This document shows positions 44,987-57,100 of a DNA stretch of 64,000 nt, piece after piece. The notes beneath the pieces are model-generated. The model made no database searches. It had not been told where the DNA came from and saw only the letters and a list, made by a program, of their open reading frames with translations. How positions within the stretch are numbered: the first letter of the stretch is position 1; each line of letters starts with the position of its first letter. Both the position numbers and the translations under genes were made by a program. The DNA is from Rubripirellula lacrimiformis. GTDB taxonomy: Bacteria; Planctomycetota; Planctomycetia; Pirellulales; Pirellulaceae. Where the stretch lies: positions 1 to 64,000 of the forward strand of contig NZ_CP036525.1 of assembly GCF_007741535.1 (NCBI RefSeq), read 5' to 3'.

Positions 44987-46459
44987 ATGGATGTCGAAAT
45001 ACTCAGTCGGCTGCAGTTCGCTGGAACGATCATGTTCCACTATCTGTTCCCGCCCTTGTCGATCGGATTGGGACTGCAGTTGTTCCTTTGCGAACTGGCG
45101 TACTATCGGACTCGGAACCCAGCCTGGGAAGCCGCGGCAAGGTTCTGGACGCGAGTGTTCGCGGTCAACTTCGCGATGGGAGTGGCCACCGGCATCGTGA
45201 TGGAGTTCGAGTTCGGAACCAACTGGGCTGCCTATTCGCGATTCGTTGGTGACGTGTTCGGTTCGGCGCTGGCGGCGGAAGGCATCTTTGCGTTCTTTCT
45301 GGAGAGCGGGTTTCTAGCGGTGCTGGTGTTTGGATGGGACCGCGTTGGGCCAAAGATGCATCTATTCAGCACGCTGATGGTGTCGCTCGGTTCGATGTTC
45401 AGTGCCGTTTGGATTGTGATCGCCAACAGTTGGCAACAAACGCCCGCTGGATACCACATTGTTTGGCAGGACGTGCAGGGCGAAATGATGCCGCGGGCCG
45501 AGGTCACCAGTTTTTGGGGGATGGTACTGAACCCGTCCTCGGTCGACCGATTGACGCACACTTTGATGGGCGCGTTTGTTTTGGGTGCGTTCTTTGTGGC
45601 ATCGGTTTGTTCGTATTACCTGCTTCGCAATCGCCATCATGACGTCGCTAAGCGTTGCCTATCGATCGCGCTGCCAACGGCGCTCGCCTTCACATTGCTG
45701 TCGGCGATCACAGGTCATGATTCCGCACAAAAATTGGTGGAAACTCAGCCTGCGAAATTGGCTGCGATGGAGGCCCACTTTCACACCAGCGACCAGCCGA
45801 CGGGACTGACCCTGTTCGGATGGCCGGATGCGGAAAATGAAACAGTGAAGTTCGGTGTGAAGGTGCCGTATCTGCTTAGCCTGATGGTTTACAACGATCC
45901 GACGAAACCGGTTCCGGGGATGGACCAAATTCCCGAAGACGAACGTCCGCCGGTGTGGTTGCCGTTTCAGATGTTTCATTTGATGGTCGGCTTGGGCACG
46001 CTGATGATCGGCGTGGCCGGGTTGGCGTGTTGGTTTTGGTACCGTGGCACGTTGATCGAAAAACGTTGGTTGCTGTGGGCGGTCGTCTTCATGCCCATCG
46101 CGGCGATGACGGCGAACCAGGCCGGATGGATCACGGCGGAAGTCGGTCGGCAACCCTGGATCGTCTATCCGTCGGTCCAGGACGGCGTCGAGATGATGGG
46201 TTTGAAAACCGCTGACGGTCTCAGCGAATCGGTCACCGCCCAGCAAGTGCTCAGTTCGATCATCCTGTTCAGCATCATCTATTCGCTGTTGTTCGCGGTC
46301 TGGGTATTCGTGTTGAACAACAAAATCCAGCACGGCCCCGAGAGTGCGGAAGAACTGACGCAGTACAAGCGGAAGCTGAAGAAAGAATCGATGGCTGAAA
46401 ACTTTAGCCGCAGTGGAAAAGCACTGGGCGGCGACATGTTGGACGGAGGGGAACAATGA
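44987..46459 (+). CDS. cydA: Cytochrome bd-type quinol oxidase subunit I
   Basis: CydA holds haems b558, b595 and d and reduces oxygen with quinol. The 490-residue product has the expected multi-pass layout: LSRLQFAGTIMFHYLFPPLS with the proximal His, VATGIVMEFEFGTNWAAYS, GIFAFFLESGFLAVLV and later LTHTLMGAF. The Q-loop region is short (~320-345), typical of the CioA-like short-loop class. GGAGAGCGG lies upstream of the ATG. It overlaps cydB by ATGA. Confidence 0.96.
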   Translation: MDVEILSRLQFAGTIMFHYLFPPLSIGLGLQLFLCELAYYRTRNPAWEAAARFWTRVFAVNFAMGVATGIVMEFEFGTNWAAYSRFVGDVFGSALAAEGIFAFFLESGFLAVLVFGWDRVGPKMHLFSTLMVSLGSMFSAVWIVIANSWQQTPAGYHIVWQDVQGEMMPRAEVTSFWGMVLNPSSVDRLTHTLMGAFVLGAFFVASVCSYYLLRNRHHDVAKRCLSIALPTALAFTLLSAITGHDSAQKLVETQPAKLAAMEAHFHTSDQPTGLTLFGWPDAENETVKFGVKVPYLLSLMVYNDPTKPVPGMDQIPEDERPPVWLPFQMFHLMVGLGTLMIGVAGLACWFWYRGTLIEKRWLLWAVVFMPIAAMTANQAGWITAEVGRQPWIVYPSVQDGVEMMGLKTADGLSESVTAQQVLSSIILFSIIYSLLFAVWVFVLNNKIQHGPESAEELTQYKRKLKKESMAENFSRSGKALGGDMLDGGEQ

Positions 46460-47484
46460 ACTACGAACTACTGACCTTCATCTGGTTTCTGTTGCTCGGT
46501 GTGCTGCTGACCGGCTATGCGATCCTGGATGGGTTTGACCTGGGCGTCGGGATTCTGCATCCGTTCATTGCCAAGGACGATCGTGAACGTCGACTGGTCA
46601 TGAATTCGATCGGTCCGTTGTGGGACGGGAACGAAGTCTGGTTGGTGACCTTCGGTGGCGCGTTGTTCGCAGCGTTCCCGGTCGCCTACGCAACCGTCTT
46701 CAGCAGCTTTTACACGGCGTTTTATCTGTTGCTGACCTGCCTGATCGGCCGCGCGGTCAGTTTGGAGTTTCGTTCCAAGGTGCATTCGCCGACATGGCGG
46801 AAGGTCTGGGATGTCGGGTTCTTCTTGTCGTCGTTCACTGCTGCGTTCCTACTAGGCGTCGCCGGCGGAAACGTGATGGCGGGTATGGAGCTGGGGCCAA
46901 AATACGAGTATCAGGGAAACCTGCTGAGCCAGATTTACTGGTATCCATTGATGGTCGGCTGCCTGACGGTTTCGCTGTTCGCACTTCACGGTGCGATCTT
47001 TCTATACCTGAAAACCGAAGACGAACTGCAGGACCGGATTCGTAAGGTCATCACCAAGTTGTTTTATGTTTTTGCAGTTTTGTATTTGGTGGTTTCCGTG
47101 GCCACGTTCGTGCACGTACCGCACGCAACGGAGAACATCGCCAACTACCCGATCCTGTGGATCGTCCCGCTGCTTAACGCATTGGCGGTGCTGAACATTC
47201 CTCGCGCGATGCATCTTGGCAAACCAGGTTACGCGTTCTTCACATCGTCGATGGTCATCGCAGCGCTGGCCACCCTGTTCAGCGTCGCGATCTTTCCCAA
47301 CTTCATGTTGTCAACGCTGGATCCGGCCTACAACGTCACCTTGGACAACGCTCGCAGCAGCCAAGGCACGTTGCAGACAATGCTGATCATCGCCGTGATC
47401 GGTATGCCATGCGTCGCAAGCTATACGGTCATCATCTATTGGATCTTCCGCGGCAAAGTGAAGCTAGATTCCAACAGCTACTAA
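46456..47484 (+). CDS. cydB: Cytochrome bd-type quinol oxidase subunit II
   Basis: The 342-residue product is the membrane partner of CydA. Typical are LLTGYAILDGFDLGVGILHP at the start and IGPLWDGNEVWLVTFGGALF, with around eight or nine helices. It is translated through an ATGA overlap with cydA. No small cydX-like frame is visible after it; a partial palindromic repeat follows instead. Confidence 0.96.
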   Translation: MNYELLTFIWFLLLGVLLTGYAILDGFDLGVGILHPFIAKDDRERRLVMNSIGPLWDGNEVWLVTFGGALFAAFPVAYATVFSSFYTAFYLLLTCLIGRAVSLEFRSKVHSPTWRKVWDVGFFLSSFTAAFLLGVAGGNVMAGMELGPKYEYQGNLLSQIYWYPLMVGCLTVSLFALHGAIFLYLKTEDELQDRIRKVITKLFYVFAVLYLVVSVATFVHVPHATENIANYPILWIVPLLNALAVLNIPRAMHLGKPGYAFFTSSMVIAALATLFSVAIFPNFMLSTLDPAYNVTLDNARSSQGTLQTMLIIAVIGMPCVASYTVIIYWIFRGKVKLDSNSY

Positions 47485-47500
47485 CCAAATCAGTTTTCCC

Positions 47501-47586
47501 GGAGTGGGATTCGCCAGAATTCCCTCTTCTTGGCTGTTCCCCCCGGCATACCCGGCGAAGTCCACGACGGGCACCTGGAACACTCC
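47501..47586. repeat. Partial palindromic repeat downstream of cydB (copy B)
   Basis: GGAGTGGGATTCGCCAGAAT (from 47501) and the inverted GGCGAAGTCCACGAC (from 47553) belong to the same family as the repeats at 41190 and 50937. The outer arms are less conserved here. It lies between cydB and the ECF sigma gene. Confidence 0.7.
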
Positions 47587-47712
47587 AATTCGCCGCTGCG
47601 GAGCCCTTTTTCGGGAATTCTTCTGAAAACCACTAAGAAACCAACGGCCCGGGCGTCTTTCTATCTGAGAGGATGAATTTGTTGAGATCGTCGTCCCAGG
47701 TGAAATAGGTTC

Positions 47713-48267
47713 ATGTTGCAACCGACTCCGCGAATCGTCCGATCCAGAGAGCCCGACTCAGACGAGCTAACGGTCCGGACTCTGTTTGATTCCCAGGAGT
47801 CATCGCTACTGAGGTTTGCGTTCTCTTTGGTCGGTCAGCGGGCGGTCGCCGAGGACATTGTGCAAGACGTGTTCTTGCAACTGCACACGCGGTGGGACGA
47901 AGTGGACGCCCCTAGGGCTTGGTTGTTTCGGTGTGTACGCAACCGTGCGTTGGACCATCTTCGCAGCCGGCATCGCGAGTCGCTTGGGCAGAATGATTTC
48001 CCCATCGAAGATCCCCACGGTCCGGCAGACAATCCCGAAACGGCCCTGCTGCGAACCGAGGCTGCTGGAACGCTGCGCATGTTGTTGGAAGAACTGGATC
48101 AAACTGATCAGCAGCTGGTGAAGCTGAAGTATTTCGAGGGCCTAGCATATCGCGACATCAGCGATCGCACCGGGCTAAGCGTCGGGAACGTCGGCTATCG
48201 ACTGCATCATATTTTGAAGGGTTTGGCCGGCAAGCTACGTCCGCTCGGAATGGATGATGTCCTATGA
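47713..48267 (+). CDS. ECF-type sigma-70 family sigma factor
   Basis: The 184-residue product has sigma region 2 (FDSQESSLLRFAFSLVGQRA, then AEDIVQDVFLQLHTRW and RAWLFRCVRNRALDHLRSR) and region 4 (ELDQTDQQLVKLKYFEGLAY, then RDISDRTGLSVGNVGYRLHH). It would direct RNA polymerase to a specific regulon. It overlaps the next gene (ATGA), whose N terminus looks like an anti-sigma factor, so that protein is the likely regulator. Confidence 0.93.
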   Translation: MLQPTPRIVRSREPDSDELTVRTLFDSQESSLLRFAFSLVGQRAVAEDIVQDVFLQLHTRWDEVDAPRAWLFRCVRNRALDHLRSRHRESLGQNDFPIEDPHGPADNPETALLRTEAAGTLRMLLEELDQTDQQLVKLKYFEGLAYRDISDRTGLSVGNVGYRLHHILKGLAGKLRPLGMDDVL

Positions 48268-50927
48268 ATCGCGAACATGGTAATCCTTTGAATGAATCCG
48301 AACTGGAAACTCGTCTCGTTGCAATGGTGATGGGCGAAGCATCCCAATCCGAGCGCGACGACCTGATGCGAATCGTGGCCCAGCGATCGGACCTGGCTGA
48401 TTTTCTGCAACAGATACAGGACGTGGATGGGTTGCTGCAAGACGCCGCGACGCTGGATTCTTTGGATGACGAAGACGATTGGCGATTGAGCGATTCCAAG
48501 CGGCAGACGGTGCTGCGGGCAATCGATGGCGATGTGAACGAAGCAATCGATCATTCGCTTCGCCTCCACTGCGTCGATGCACGCCGAAATCGTTTGAAGC
48601 ACATCGCGCAAAGCATCGCCAAGATTGCGGCCCTGCTGTGTGTGGCGGTGTTCTTGGGTACGAAATGGATCACCTCGACCACGACCCAATTGTCCGATCA
48701 AGTTAGCATGGTCGAGGCATCGGTTCAGGTGGACGCGTCTGCAGCAGCATCCAGCGTCGAGGATGTTGCATCGGGGGGGGAGTCCAGCGGTGGAATTGGC
48801 GGGGGCGTTGTCGTAGGGTCGCAGTTACCGTCACCGTACTACTTACAGGACGACGTTCAGTATTTCCCGGCGACGCCCGAGTCACAGAACCGAAAGGCGA
48901 TCACGGTCGACACAGAAAACGAACAGAGTTTGAATCAGCTCCGTAGAGGCACGACGCTTCGCTATTCGATGGAAGAGCCATCAGGGGATTCGCCCCGCTT
49001 TGGTCGTCGGGATCAGTTTGGATTCGATGTAGTCGAAGAAGCCGATGGCTTTGCCATGGCGGATGGTTTCGCTGACATGGACGCAGGTATGGGGATGGGG
49101 GGAGGCATGGCGGGCGGCGCGTTGCAAACCGATACGGCCACGCCCGCTGCACCACCTGCCCCACTTGCCGATGCAAAGAAACAACCCGCTAGGAAATCTG
49201 GCTCGCTTAGCGACAAACGGGATATGGCTGACGACATGTTCGGTGCTGTCGCCGATGGCGATTCCGAGCACGGTGATTCCACCCTCGGTGAAGAGGTCAA
49301 CAAGAGAGATTTCGTGACGAATGGTCTCTTCGTTCCACTCGCATCGACAGGTCAACAGCCAAAGAATATTTGGCGGATGCAAGTGACGGAGTCAGAGTCT
49401 GGCAATGCTGACAAAGACCAAAAAGTAGCCTCCGGTGCAGGATATGGTTACTCTCGCTATATCAGTCCCGAACCAGGATCATCGGATGAATTGCATTCAG
49501 AACGGGAACTTCTAGAACGAGATTCATCCAAGCTGCGATCTCTCGGACCTGGAGAAACGAACCGACCATCGGTCCAGACGACGCCGCCTGCGGGGCTGGG
49601 CGAACAGACTGCCGCCGACGAGGCTTTCTCGACATTCTCGTTGCACGTCAGTGACGTCTCCTTCAAGCTGGCTCGGGCTTCATTGACCAGTGGGGCGTGG
49701 CCGGATCCGGCGAAAGTACGCATCGAAGAGTTCGTCAACGCACTGGACTATGGGGATCCGTTGCCCAGCCAAAGCGAACGTGTGTCGTGTCGTGTGGAAC
49801 AAGCGGTGCATCCGTTTCTGCAACAGCGCAATGTGATGCGGGTGTCGATGCGAACGGCCGCGGCAGGGCGATCGAGCGCGACTCCGCTAAGACTGACGCT
49901 GCTGCTAGACAACTCGGGTTCAATGGAACGAATCGACCGGCAGCAAACGGTCCGCCGCGCATTCGACCTGCTGACGCAACAACTCACCGAGATCGATCAG
50001 GTCACTTTGATCAGCTTCGCTCGTCAGCCTCGACTATTGGCTGACCAAGTGAAAGGATCCGAATCACAACCGTTGATCGAACTGGTCGATCAGTTGCCCA
50101 GCGCCGGCGGTACCAACCTAGAAGCCGCGTTGAAATTGGCTCTGGAGAAGGCACGTGATCAGCAGACCGACGGAGCCCAGAACCGGATCATTCTGATGAC
50201 CGATGGGGCCGTGAACTTGGGCGACGCCAACCCCGAACGTCTGTCGCGTTTGGTCACGACGATGCGAAGCGAAGGGATCGCGTTTGATGCCGCCGGGATC
50301 AGTGCCGATGGTTTGAATGACGAAGTCTTGGAAACACTGACTCGGCAAGGCGATGGGCGGTACTACTTGCTGGATTCGGTGGACGCGGCTGATGACGGCT
50401 TTGCTCGCCAGATCGCCGGTGCCCTGCGTCCGTCGGCCATGAACGTGAAAGTTCAAATCCAATTCAATCCCCAACGTGTCGGTCGATACAAATTGTTGGG
50501 GTTCGAAAAACACCGTCTGAAGCAACAGGATTTCCGTAACGACCAAGTCGACGCAGCCGAGATGACGGCGGCCGAGGCGGGAGTGGCGGTTTATCAGTTC
50601 GAAGCAAAACCCGATGGAGTCGGTGATGTCGGTTCGGTGTCCGTCCGTTTTCGTGACGTATCGACGGGCCAGATGATCGAAAACGTTTGGCCGATCGCGT
50701 ACGAACCCGATGCCCCGCGTTTTGACGAATCCACGCCGCCGATTCGAATCGCAACGTCGGCGGCACTGCTGGCTGCGAAACTGCGCGGCGATCCATTGGG
50801 TGAAACCGTCGACTTGAAAATATTGGACAACGCCATCGCCAATTTGCCCGAAGCGGCGCGGAGGGCCGAACGGGTCCAGCAGCTGCTGCAGATGATCCGG
50901 CAATCGCGACAACTAAGCGGGAAATGA
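48264..50927 (+). CDS. YfbK-type VWA protein with anti-sigma-like N terminus
   Basis: The 887-residue product starts with a helical ~100-residue region (ETRLVAMVMGEASQSERDDL) and a transmembrane helix (IAKIAALLCVAVFLG), like an anti-sigma factor without a visible zinc motif. A Gly/Ser- and Met/Gly-rich linker follows. From ~450 comes the vWF N domain (FSLHVSDVSFKLARASL), the VWA domain with the metal site LLLDNSGSM (~549) and then the DUF3520 C-terminal domain. It is coupled to the ECF sigma gene (ATGA). It may tie envelope state to sigma release; this is inferred from layout. Confidence 0.88.
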   Translation: MNREHGNPLNESELETRLVAMVMGEASQSERDDLMRIVAQRSDLADFLQQIQDVDGLLQDAATLDSLDDEDDWRLSDSKRQTVLRAIDGDVNEAIDHSLRLHCVDARRNRLKHIAQSIAKIAALLCVAVFLGTKWITSTTTQLSDQVSMVEASVQVDASAAASSVEDVASGGESSGGIGGGVVVGSQLPSPYYLQDDVQYFPATPESQNRKAITVDTENEQSLNQLRRGTTLRYSMEEPSGDSPRFGRRDQFGFDVVEEADGFAMADGFADMDAGMGMGGGMAGGALQTDTATPAAPPAPLADAKKQPARKSGSLSDKRDMADDMFGAVADGDSEHGDSTLGEEVNKRDFVTNGLFVPLASTGQQPKNIWRMQVTESESGNADKDQKVASGAGYGYSRYISPEPGSSDELHSERELLERDSSKLRSLGPGETNRPSVQTTPPAGLGEQTAADEAFSTFSLHVSDVSFKLARASLTSGAWPDPAKVRIEEFVNALDYGDPLPSQSERVSCRVEQAVHPFLQQRNVMRVSMRTAAAGRSSATPLRLTLLLDNSGSMERIDRQQTVRRAFDLLTQQLTEIDQVTLISFARQPRLLADQVKGSESQPLIELVDQLPSAGGTNLEAALKLALEKARDQQTDGAQNRIILMTDGAVNLGDANPERLSRLVTTMRSEGIAFDAAGISADGLNDEVLETLTRQGDGRYYLLDSVDAADDGFARQIAGALRPSAMNVKVQIQFNPQRVGRYKLLGFEKHRLKQQDFRNDQVDAAEMTAAEAGVAVYQFEAKPDGVGDVGSVSVRFRDVSTGQMIENVWPIAYEPDAPRFDESTPPIRIATSAALLAAKLRGDPLGETVDLKILDNAIANLPEAARRAERVQQLLQMIRQSRQLSGK

Positions 50928-50936
50928 TCCAACTTA

Positions 50937-51046
50937 GGACCATCCGAACATTCAGTGGCGGTCGTTGTAGCGGGATTCGCCCGAATGCCTTCACCCACAC
51001 GGATTTTTGGCGAAATCCAGGACGTCAGCGATTGTTCCAACGTTCC
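50937..51046. repeat. 110-bp cruciform repeat upstream of giant gene (copy C)
   Basis: The left arm starts GGACCATCCGAACATTCAGT and the right arm ends AACGTTCC, with inner GTAGCGGGATTCGCCCGAAT facing TTTTTGGCGAAATCC. It has the same length and order as the element at 41190-41299. It begins ten bases after the VWA gene stop and ends ~90 bases before the giant gene start. Confidence 0.9.
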
Positions 51047-51137
51047 TTACGCCGGCGATACAAAACGACAGGGTCGCAAGTCGATCCCGTCGATGGTTAC
51101 GACGATGCAGAGTCGCACACTCCAAGAGAAACTGACC

Positions 51138-54100
51138 ATGATGACGACAAAATTCCCAGTCTTCGGCCGATCACTCCGTGGTTTATCCGCGGTCATGCTT
51201 TTGTGTCTAGCTGGTCTGATGAATCCGGTGCGTGCCGATGACAAAGACGAGGGCAAAAGCGAGGAGGGTTCGGGGCAAGCCAAAATCAGCAGCTCCATCG
51301 GCGCCGATGGCACTGAGGTGATCGTCATCGAAGCGCGAGGCCACCTTCCCGAGCCGCCTGTTTACTTCACGGCGAAATCGGACGCGGACGTTACCGTTGG
51401 CGATGAAGACGTGGACCAGGTGGTGCAGTTGGCGATCAACGTGATCCAGGGTGCAGCGAAAACACTCAGTTTAGGAATCTATGGCGACGGACGGGTGACC
51501 AAGGTGGAAGGCACCGATCTGAAATCATGGTCGGTGCGGCAGGCGGCGGACCAGCGGTTCCTTGATCTGCATCTTGGCGATGGTGTTACCGAAACAAACG
51601 TGGTGGTCACACTGCAATCGGCACCGATTGACTTGGACCGACCGACCACCATCCTGCTGACTCATTTGGCACCTGGCGAAGCGGTGGGATTCGATTCCAA
51701 GGTCATGGTTCATTACGGATCCAAGGTAGAAGGCAAGGTGATGGATGTCACAGGATTCGTGTCGCTGGAATCATCGGATGGGGCGATCGGATTTCAATCA
51801 TCGACGGGCGGTCAGATCAAGATCGAACTGAACCACAGCGGATCGTCGCCGCCTGCGATCGAGTTGGTGGACACGGTTTTGGAAGGCGAGGCCCACGCCA
51901 ACGGCCAGTCGATGGAATTCAAGTTCCGCGGCACAGCGGTTGTCACCACCGACGACGCGGCGATCACCATCCTGTCGGGCAACGCAGCGGTCAGCGATTT
52001 CCCTAGCGACGCCAACTATCGCGTACGTCTGGCCACCGAAGACGGACATCCGGTTTACAAGCTGGTCTTCAGCGAAGCCGGGCGGTATCCCGTGGCACTT
52101 GATTTTGTTGCCGCGCTGGCGAGATCAGATGCCGGTGGTCGCGAAATGGATTTCACGGTGGCCGCGGGGGCGGTGGTTCCATTGACATTGGATGGACTGG
52201 AACCGGATTTGGATTTCCGTCGCGGTCAGGACTGGGTGGTGCCAGTTCGCATCGATCAATCATGGCAAGGGTTTCTGCCCGCAGGTGGACGCGCCCATCT
52301 GCAATGGAAAGCCGCTCGAACTGCTGGCACCGGCAAATTATTCTTCACCACCACGGGCCTCGTCGAAGCGAAGGTCGGCGCGGGGTTGCTGCGTCAGGAG
52401 CATCAGATCGACGTTCAAGTCCTGCAGGGTGAATTGAAGTCGTTGGCGATGTTGCTAAGCGGTCCCGGCGAGATTCTGGATGTGCAGGGCCAGAACATTG
52501 TCGCGTGGGAAGTGGACGACAGCGGATCGGATCGCCGCCTACAGATCACGCTGAGCCAGCCGATGAAGGGGGCCAGTTCGATTCAGATTCGTAGCCAAAC
52601 ACCGCTGGGGGCTTTTCCGGTTCGCGTCGAGGGCATGCGGCTGAGTCCGATCGATGCGATCCGCTACTCGGGTTTTTTGCGACTGTCCAATCTGGGGTCG
52701 GTGCGGTTCGAACCAACTGGGCTTAGCGGACTTGCGCAACTGTCACCCGATCAATTCCCCGGCGATCCGACCGATGCACGCCAAGTGTTTGTTTATCGCT
52801 TCCCAGCAGCGGAACACGGTTTCACGATTGCCGCCGATCGGATCCAACCCGAAGTCAACGTGTCGGAACTGATCCGATATCAGTTGGCCGAGGCTGACCG
52901 GATGATCCATGCTGATGTGGAACTGGACATTCGCGAAGCGCCGATCCGCGAGTGGGACTTTGGCATTCCGGCCGACTATTCGGTGGTCGCCGTGACGGGG
53001 GCCAGCGTGGCCGATTATGTCGCGGCATCTACGGTCGTCGAAGGACGCCGCAATCTAAAGGTGATGTTCGGCAACGATGTCAGCGGACGTCAATTGGTGA
53101 TGTTGCATTTAGAAAAAAGCGAAACTGCGACGGCCGGCCAATGGGCCTTGCCACGCATCGTGTACCCGGACGCCAAGACCGTTCGCGGCAACATCGGAAT
53201 CGTCGGTGCACCGGGTTTCCGCATCGCGATCGAAGAAAGCCAGATGTTGGTGGAAAAGCCGCTGTCGTACTTTCCAAAGCCAACCCCCGGTCTGCAACAA
53301 GCGTTTCGCATCCGGGAACCCGATTGGTCAGCGACGATGCGAATTGAGGTACTGGAACGCAGCATCCAATCCGACGTGTTTCATCTGTACTCGCTGAACC
53401 AGCGAACCGTATACGGCAGCGCGCTGATCAACTACTTCGTCACCGGCGCCCCCGTATCGCAGTGGCGAGTCGCTGTGCCCGAGTCGTTTGGCAATGTGAT
53501 GGTGGACGGGCAAGGTGTTCGCACTTGGCGGCGTGACGGCGACACGCTGATCGTCTCGCTTCACCAACCCGTGATGGGCGCATCCACGCTGTTGGTGACC
53601 TTCGAAGAGAAACCCGACCAAAAAGAGGGCTCGTTCCAGGCCGGTCAGATCACGCCGTTGGATGTCAACGGCGAACGCGGTTACATCCAGATCGTCAGCC
53701 CCGTGCAGGTCGAGATCAACTCGGACTCGGTTTCGCCCAACCTGCTGAAACTGGATCCGCTAGAACTTCCGGCCGAATTCCGTCTGCTGAGTGATGCGCC
53801 GCCGCTGGGCACGTGGCAGTACACCGACCGACCATTCGAATTGGGGCTGCGAGTGAACTGGTTCGAACCTGGAACCATGGTGACCCAGGTCGTCGAATTT
53901 TCCGAAGCCAATAGCCGTGTATCGCAAGACGGTGAATTGGTGACGGATGTGTTGTATTTTGTGAAGTCTCGCGGTCGTCGAACTTTCAAAATCCAATTGC
54001 CCGATGCTCCTGTGCGTTTGTGGGAAGTTTCGGTCAACGATCAAGTGGTGACCGCTCGCCAGGCGGATGGTGCGACATTCATTCCGCTGCCGGGCGGCAC

Positions 54101-57100
54101 AGACCCGAACGTTCCGATCGAAGTGCGACTGCGTTTGGGCAAGCCGGCGGTGGACGCTGACAACCCCAAGTTGGCGTTGCCGATCGTCGATGCACCCGTA
54201 TTGAAAACGCTGTGGAAGATCACGGGAAACGAGAAACATCTGTTGGTTCCGACCGGCGGCACGGTCGCACCGGCGGTGCCTGTCACGCGGCTGTCCGGTT
54301 TCGGCTGGGTGGCAAAAAACGGGATGGTTTCGTTGTTCTTGATCGGTTTGTTTTCGATCATCGGAATCTGGACCTGCAATCAATCGGCAGCGTGGCGTTT
54401 GTTGGGGCTGATCAGTTTCGTTGTCGCGATTTCGGTTTCAGTCGCCGCGGCGGGCAGGGCGTCGCTATCCAGTGGATCGCTAGTTCCCCTGCGGCTTAGT
54501 CTGCCCGTGTTGTCGGCGGGCGACACGGTGGAAATGCAGGTCCAGAATACGCCGCTGTGGTTGGTGGACATTTCGTGGACCGGATGGCTGTTGTGTTTGC
54601 TGGGAATCGTTGCGATCGCAGCGGCGATGTTGGATCGGACACAGGCGGGGCGAACGTTTGCCTTGCGATTTTTGGGGATGTTCATGATCGCGATCGGCGT
54701 GTTGATGCAAGGCGGCGGGGCACCGTGGTTCTATGGGATCGTCGCGGTTGCGATCCTGATCCTGCTGTTTGTACGACCCGCGATGGAGACACTGCGAGCA
54801 GGAAAGCGTTGGCTGGGTCAAATCAAGCAGCGGTCGAGTGCGAACCGAGGCGCGGATAGACCGGCCGCAGCAACGGGGGCAGATGCAACGGGGGCAGATG
54901 CAACGGGGGCAGATGCAACAGGGGCAGATGCAACAGGTTCGGATACGACCGGGGCGGGCGGATCGGTCACCGCCACATTGCTGTTGGCCGTGGCCTTCGC
55001 TTTGACGGGGTCAACACTTTCGGCGGCGGTGCCCGATGGCATGCAGGCGGCGGATTCGATCACTCAGCAGTGGACCCTGACCCAGTTGGATCAACGACTT
55101 CGGGGCGAAGGCACGGTCGTGGTGTCCGGGCGACCGGGCGATCGCTTTTTGTTGCTTCGTGCCCCCGCAGTGCTGACGGGTTTCCAGGGTGCCGGTTTAC
55201 GTTTGACGAAAACAAAGGTGGACGGCGATGCGCTTGGGTACGTGGTCAGCATCCCGATCAGCGATGATCAACCCGCCCAGGATGACGACTCCCCGGCGGC
55301 CAAGATGGATTCTTATCAGGCGACGTTCCAGTACCAACTGGAATCGATCCAGGTCTCCGACGGTGTGTCGGTGTTGACCGGATCGGCAACGGTTCAACAG
55401 ATTCAAGTCCATTACGACCAGCCGGGCTGGGATATCCTGTGTCCGGCTGCTGTTCGTGTGATGCCAATCCCAACCGACGATGACACGACCCGTGCCGAGT
55501 TGCTGTTAGGGCTGGATGATGCCAACGTGCAATTGAAACCCAAGGCACGCGATGTCACAACGGAACAGACACGGTTCTTTGTCGAAGCGTCCACCGTCTA
55601 CCTTCCCAGCCCCGGAGTCGTCGATGGTCGCCATCGTCTGCACGTTCGGCCGTCGCAGGGGCAGGTCAGCACGCTGATGGTGACGGTGCCCGCGGGTGTG
55701 ACCGTCAGTGCGGTCGACGGGCCCATCGGCGGGTGGCAGTTTGATGCCAAGAATGGACAGTTGATGTTGGAAATCGAACCTGCCATGTCCAAACCGTTCG
55801 ACGTGATCATCGACACCCAACGCGGGCTGGATCCGATTCCCACCGACGTCGAACTCTCTCCGCTGCGTGTGGTCGATGCCGGTGGCGAAGTCGGTCTGGT
55901 TGCTATCGCATTCGGCGCCGATGCCCAACCGGAACAATTGGAATCACAGGGGATGTCCGCAGTCAACATTGGCGACTTTGATGCCAGTTTGGTGCCGAAC
56001 AAACAAGCGGTACTTCATCGGGTGTATCGGTATGGGGCAACCACTGGGACGCTGTCGTTGCGCGTGACACCCGTCCAGTCCGAGGTTCGCGTGATCAGTC
56101 AACAAGTTCTTTCGCTTGGCGATGAACGATTGGTGCTGGCCGTCAACTTCGCCGCCGAAATATCACGGGCAGGGTTGTTCCAGCTTAGTTTTCCATTGCC
56201 CGAGGGGCTGGAAGTCGAAACCTTGTCCGGTGCCGCACTGCACCATTGGGCGGAACTGAGCGAAGATGGCAAACGCATCATCATTTTGCATTTGAACGGC
56301 AAGACGATGGGGGCTCAAAACTTTTCGATGACGTTGTCCGGAACATCCCCGACGGACGCCGGCGATTGGCAAGTGCCGCATTTCGAAATGCGCGAAGCCA
56401 CACGTCAGACTGGCGAAATGATCGTTCGACCGACCACGGGCATCCGGTTGCGAACGGTCACACGCCAAAACGTGTCCGAAACCGATCCCCGTGCGGTGGG
56501 CGGACAAGGACAGGGAACGTTGGCATTTCGACTGCTACAGCGCGACTGGAATCTGGTCCTGGGGATCGAAAAACTAGACCCTTGGATCACGGCCGAAGTG
56601 TTGCACGACGTCACCCTGCGGGAAGGTCAGACACGATCGATGTTGTTGGTCAGTGCCCAAGTCCAAAACGCATCGATTCGTTCGCTGCAGGTGGTGTTGC
56701 CGATCACGGATCCCGACGAGATCAAGACGCTGCGTGCCAGCGGCGACACGGTCAGTGATCTGGTTCGGACCGCACCGGATTCCAATGTTTGGGAAGTGCA
56801 GTTCAAACGACGTGTGATTGGAAATATCCAGTTTCGGATCGAATACGAACGTCGTGGCGATCGGCAACAGGGTGTCGAAGTCATCTCTGCGGCCGAATTT
56901 CCGCAGACTCGGCAACTCTCCTATTACGTTTGTGTGCGTGCCGGTGGACGGTTGGAATTGACCCATGGTGCACTGCCATCGGGTTGGCAACGAACTGACT
57001 GGAACACCATCCCACAACCGCTGCGTGATGCCGGCAACCGGAACTCGCCATCTTTGGCGATGCGAGCCATGACGCCCGTCGATCCACTTCGCGTCACGGT